Shown here piece after piece: positions 6,309-7,931 of a stretch of DNA of 7,931 nucleotides (within the stretch, counting starts at the first letter, position 1; every line of letters starts with the position of its first letter). Origin of the DNA: an uncultured Selenomonas sp. (GTDB lineage Bacteria > Bacillota > Negativicutes > Selenomonadales > Selenomonadaceae). The notes below the pieces were generated by a model. It was not told where the DNA came from. It was given only the letters and a program-made list of their open reading frames with translations, and ran no database searches. Position numbers and translations under genes: made by a program. Location of the stretch: NCBI GenBank assembly GCA_937915915.1, contig CALGGN010000380.1, forward strand, positions 1-7,931, read 5' to 3'.

Positions 6309-7931
6309 TTAAAATTGCGCATTCATGCCAAAGTGAACCCTTGTCTTGGATACCTGAGTACCATTCAGTTCCTTTTCCAGCGGGAATCCGATGGAAAGAT
6401 CCATATAAACCGTCTGCTTGATATTGCCCCGAAGGCCTAAACCCATACTTTTCAAAACATGGTCTTCGTAGGCGGTGTCGCCAAGGATGGTTCCATAATC
6501 AAAAAAGCCATAGACAGAGACCGTCCGTTTGCGGTTCAGCGGGATGGCGTATTCTGCGCTGAAGGTCATACCATTGTCGCCGCTGACCATATCCCGTTTA
6601 TAACCCCGCACACTGTTCAGACCTCCCAGAAAAAACTGTTCCGCCGAGGGCAGGCCGTCCACCCCGCTCCATTGCAGATTAAGGCGTCCGGTAAACATAT
6701 GGCCATTCTGCCAACCTTTCTGGTACAGGCTGTTCAACCGATAGAGAGAATAATCATTCGTGGCATAAGTTCCGTCATTGGCTTGAAATGCCCGTGAATG
6801 ACCTATACCATAGTAATGCTGATGGTAGAAGGCACTGGTTTTCCCATAGCTCGTCATGGCAAAGGACAGGTAGAGATTGTTGGCCTGGCTGTCCTGCCAA
6901 GGAATGGCACCATCCTGCATATCCGTCTGGGAATTTTGCCGATAGATGCCAATCTTCGCTTCCGTACGGGTAGTTTGATTCAAGATTAGTGGCTGTAAAT
7001 AGGCAGCACCTAAATACCAGCCATGACCATTACTTTTCAACTGACGCATAGAGCTTTCAATTAATTCGTTAGTGGAAGTGCTGTAATCGAAAAGCAGTTT
7101 TGCCCCCTGCCTGCCAACGGGAGTCGCATAATTAAAACCTACTGAATTCAGTCCCTTGGCACGGGTATAGCTGGCGGACAGGCTGTCCCGTCTGCCTGAC
7201 AGGCTGCGATTCGTATAGTAAAATCCCTCACGCCATTCCCCATTGTTGCTGCCGCCACTGTTATCCACTGACAGGGTGAAGACATCGTTTTTCGGTTCCT
7301 GCAGCACGATTTCATAATCCGTTGTACCGGGCACCTTCCCCGCCTTCACTGTGATGCCCAGCCTGGCATCATTGGTGGCGTTGAAGCGGAAAAGCTTTTT
7401 ATTCAGCTCATTGAAGTTCTGTACCGTGCCACTGCGCAGGGGCAGGCGGTTCCGGATATAGCTCTCCTTCGTATGCTTGTTACCGGAAATGGAGACTTCC
7501 CCAGTCTTGCCCTCAATCAGGGCGATATGCACATGACCATTTTCAATGGTCTGCTGGGGCAGGTATGCCTTACAGGTGGCATAGCCCTCAGCTGCGTAGA
7601 TGGCATTGATCTTCTCTACGATATTGGAGAGGTCAGCCAGGGATACTTCCTTGCCCAGATAAGGTTCCGTAATCTCGTTGAAGCTGTCGGTCTTGATGAT
7701 TGCCGATTCATCTATGGTGACTTTATTCAGGAAAAACTTTACTTCAGCTTCCCCTGTACTGGCAGGCATTTCTGTATTGCCCTGAACCTTCTCGTCCTGC
7801 TTCTTCCGGTCTTCCTCCATCTGCTGACGCAAACGCTCACGCTCAGCCTCCTCACGCTGACGGCGCATCTCCAGACCGGCATCATCCCGGGGATTTACCG
7901 GTAGCGGCGGCGGTGCGGCCAAAGCAACAGT
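6309..7931 (-). CDS. TpsB outer-membrane transporter of a two-partner secretion system (ShlB/FhaC/HecB family), 5' end cut off
   Basis: Secretes the adhesin across the outer membrane. In-window fragment: 540 residues ending in TAA at 6309; numbering starts at the right edge. The frame is open to the edge and begins TVALA-APPPLP, which looks like the end of a signal peptide, so only a short N-terminus is missing; the TTG at 7922 is not the true start. Domains: residues 6-50 proline-rich then a highly charged R/E/Q helix (EMRRQREEAERERLRQQMEE), the place of the plug helix and linker in FhaC; POTRA 1 about 64-141; POTRA 2 about 142-213 (GEVSISGNKHT); a 16-strand barrel of Omp85 type about 215-540. 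Diagnostic motifs are VRGY at 441-444 in GGLNSVRGYKRD, and FFDYG at 476-480; the chain ends in phenylalanine, as outer-membrane barrels do. Length suits the family (about 550-590 residues with signal peptide). Upstream partner of the adhesin by 34 bases, same strand. Confidence 0.95.
   Translation of the reverse strand, partial: TVALAAPPPLPVNPRDDAGLEMRRQREEAERERLRQQMEEDRKKQDEKVQGNTEMPASTGEAEVKFFLNKVTIDESAIIKTDSFNEITEPYLGKEVSLADLSNIVEKINAIYAAEGYATCKAYLPQQTIENGHVHIALIEGKTGEVSISGNKHTKESYIRNRLPLRSGTVQNFNELNKKLFRFNATNDARLGITVKAGKVPGTTDYEIVLQEPKNDVFTLSVDNSGGSNNGEWREGFYYTNRSLSGRRDSLSASYTRAKGLNSVGFNYATPVGRQGAKLLFDYSTSTNELIESSMRQLKSNGHGWYLGAAYLQPLILNQTTRTEAKIGIYRQNSQTDMQDGAIPWQDSQANNLYLSFAMTSYGKTSAFYHQHYYGIGHSRAFQANDGTYATNDYSLYRLNSLYQKGWQNGHMFTGRLNLQWSGVDGLPSAEQFFLGGLNSVRGYKRDMVSGDNGMTFSAEYAIPLNRKRTVSVYGFFDYGTILGDTAYEDHVLKSMGLGLRGNIKQTVYMDLSIGFPLEKELNGTQVSKTRVHFGMNAQF

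Noticed and set aside
7920..7922. TTG as the start codon of the transporter
   Set aside because: The frame stays open upstream to the edge, and TVALA just before and across it looks like the end of a signal peptide. The real start lies outside the window.

Overview
The window reads as two-partner secretion (type Vb) DNA from a diderm Firmicute, most likely a gut, rumen or oral member of the Negativicutes (Selenomonas/Mitsuokella/Megamonas-like). The reasons are an outer-membrane TpsB transporter, a strong AAAGGAG ribosome binding site, and an extended signal peptide of the kind seen in Negativicutes adhesins (MNKTYKIIWS, then CYVVVSE). The genus is an inference; nothing here fixes it.

Both genes lie on the minus strand and are read from the right end of the window to the left. 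A TpsB (ShlB/FhaC/HecB family) transporter fills 6309-7931 and loses its start at the right edge, inside its signal peptide. After a 34-base gap that carries the ribosome binding site, a giant filamentous adhesin (TpsA, closest in style to the leukotoxin LktA-type adhesins) starts with GTG at 6274. It stays open in one frame for 2091 codons to the left edge. Its order is extended signal peptide, TPS secretion domain, a beta-rich stalk interrupted by three helical, charged stretches, then a long array of degenerate repeats. The two genes form a classical tpsB-tpsA operon: the transporter recognises the TPS domain of the adhesin and threads it across the outer membrane.

The surprise is at the left end. 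Within about the last 100 bases the adhesin frame changes, without losing phase, into an unmistakable piece of the cell-division GTPase FtsZ. This is the T4 GTP-binding loop GGTGTGAA followed by PVVAGIAKEMG and LTVGVVTIPFYF. The FtsZ wording (VVTIPF) looks like Bacteroidales. The two proteins share GGTGTGAA at the crossover, about 24 bases. The simplest reading is a chimeric join, probably a metagenome assembly misjoin at a shared k-mer, rather than a real adhesin-FtsZ fusion. The adhesin's true 3' part is therefore not in this window.

No RNA genes, insertion sequences, CRISPR arrays, terminators or convincing promoters were seen. The many long open frames on the plus strand are antisense shadows of the adhesin.
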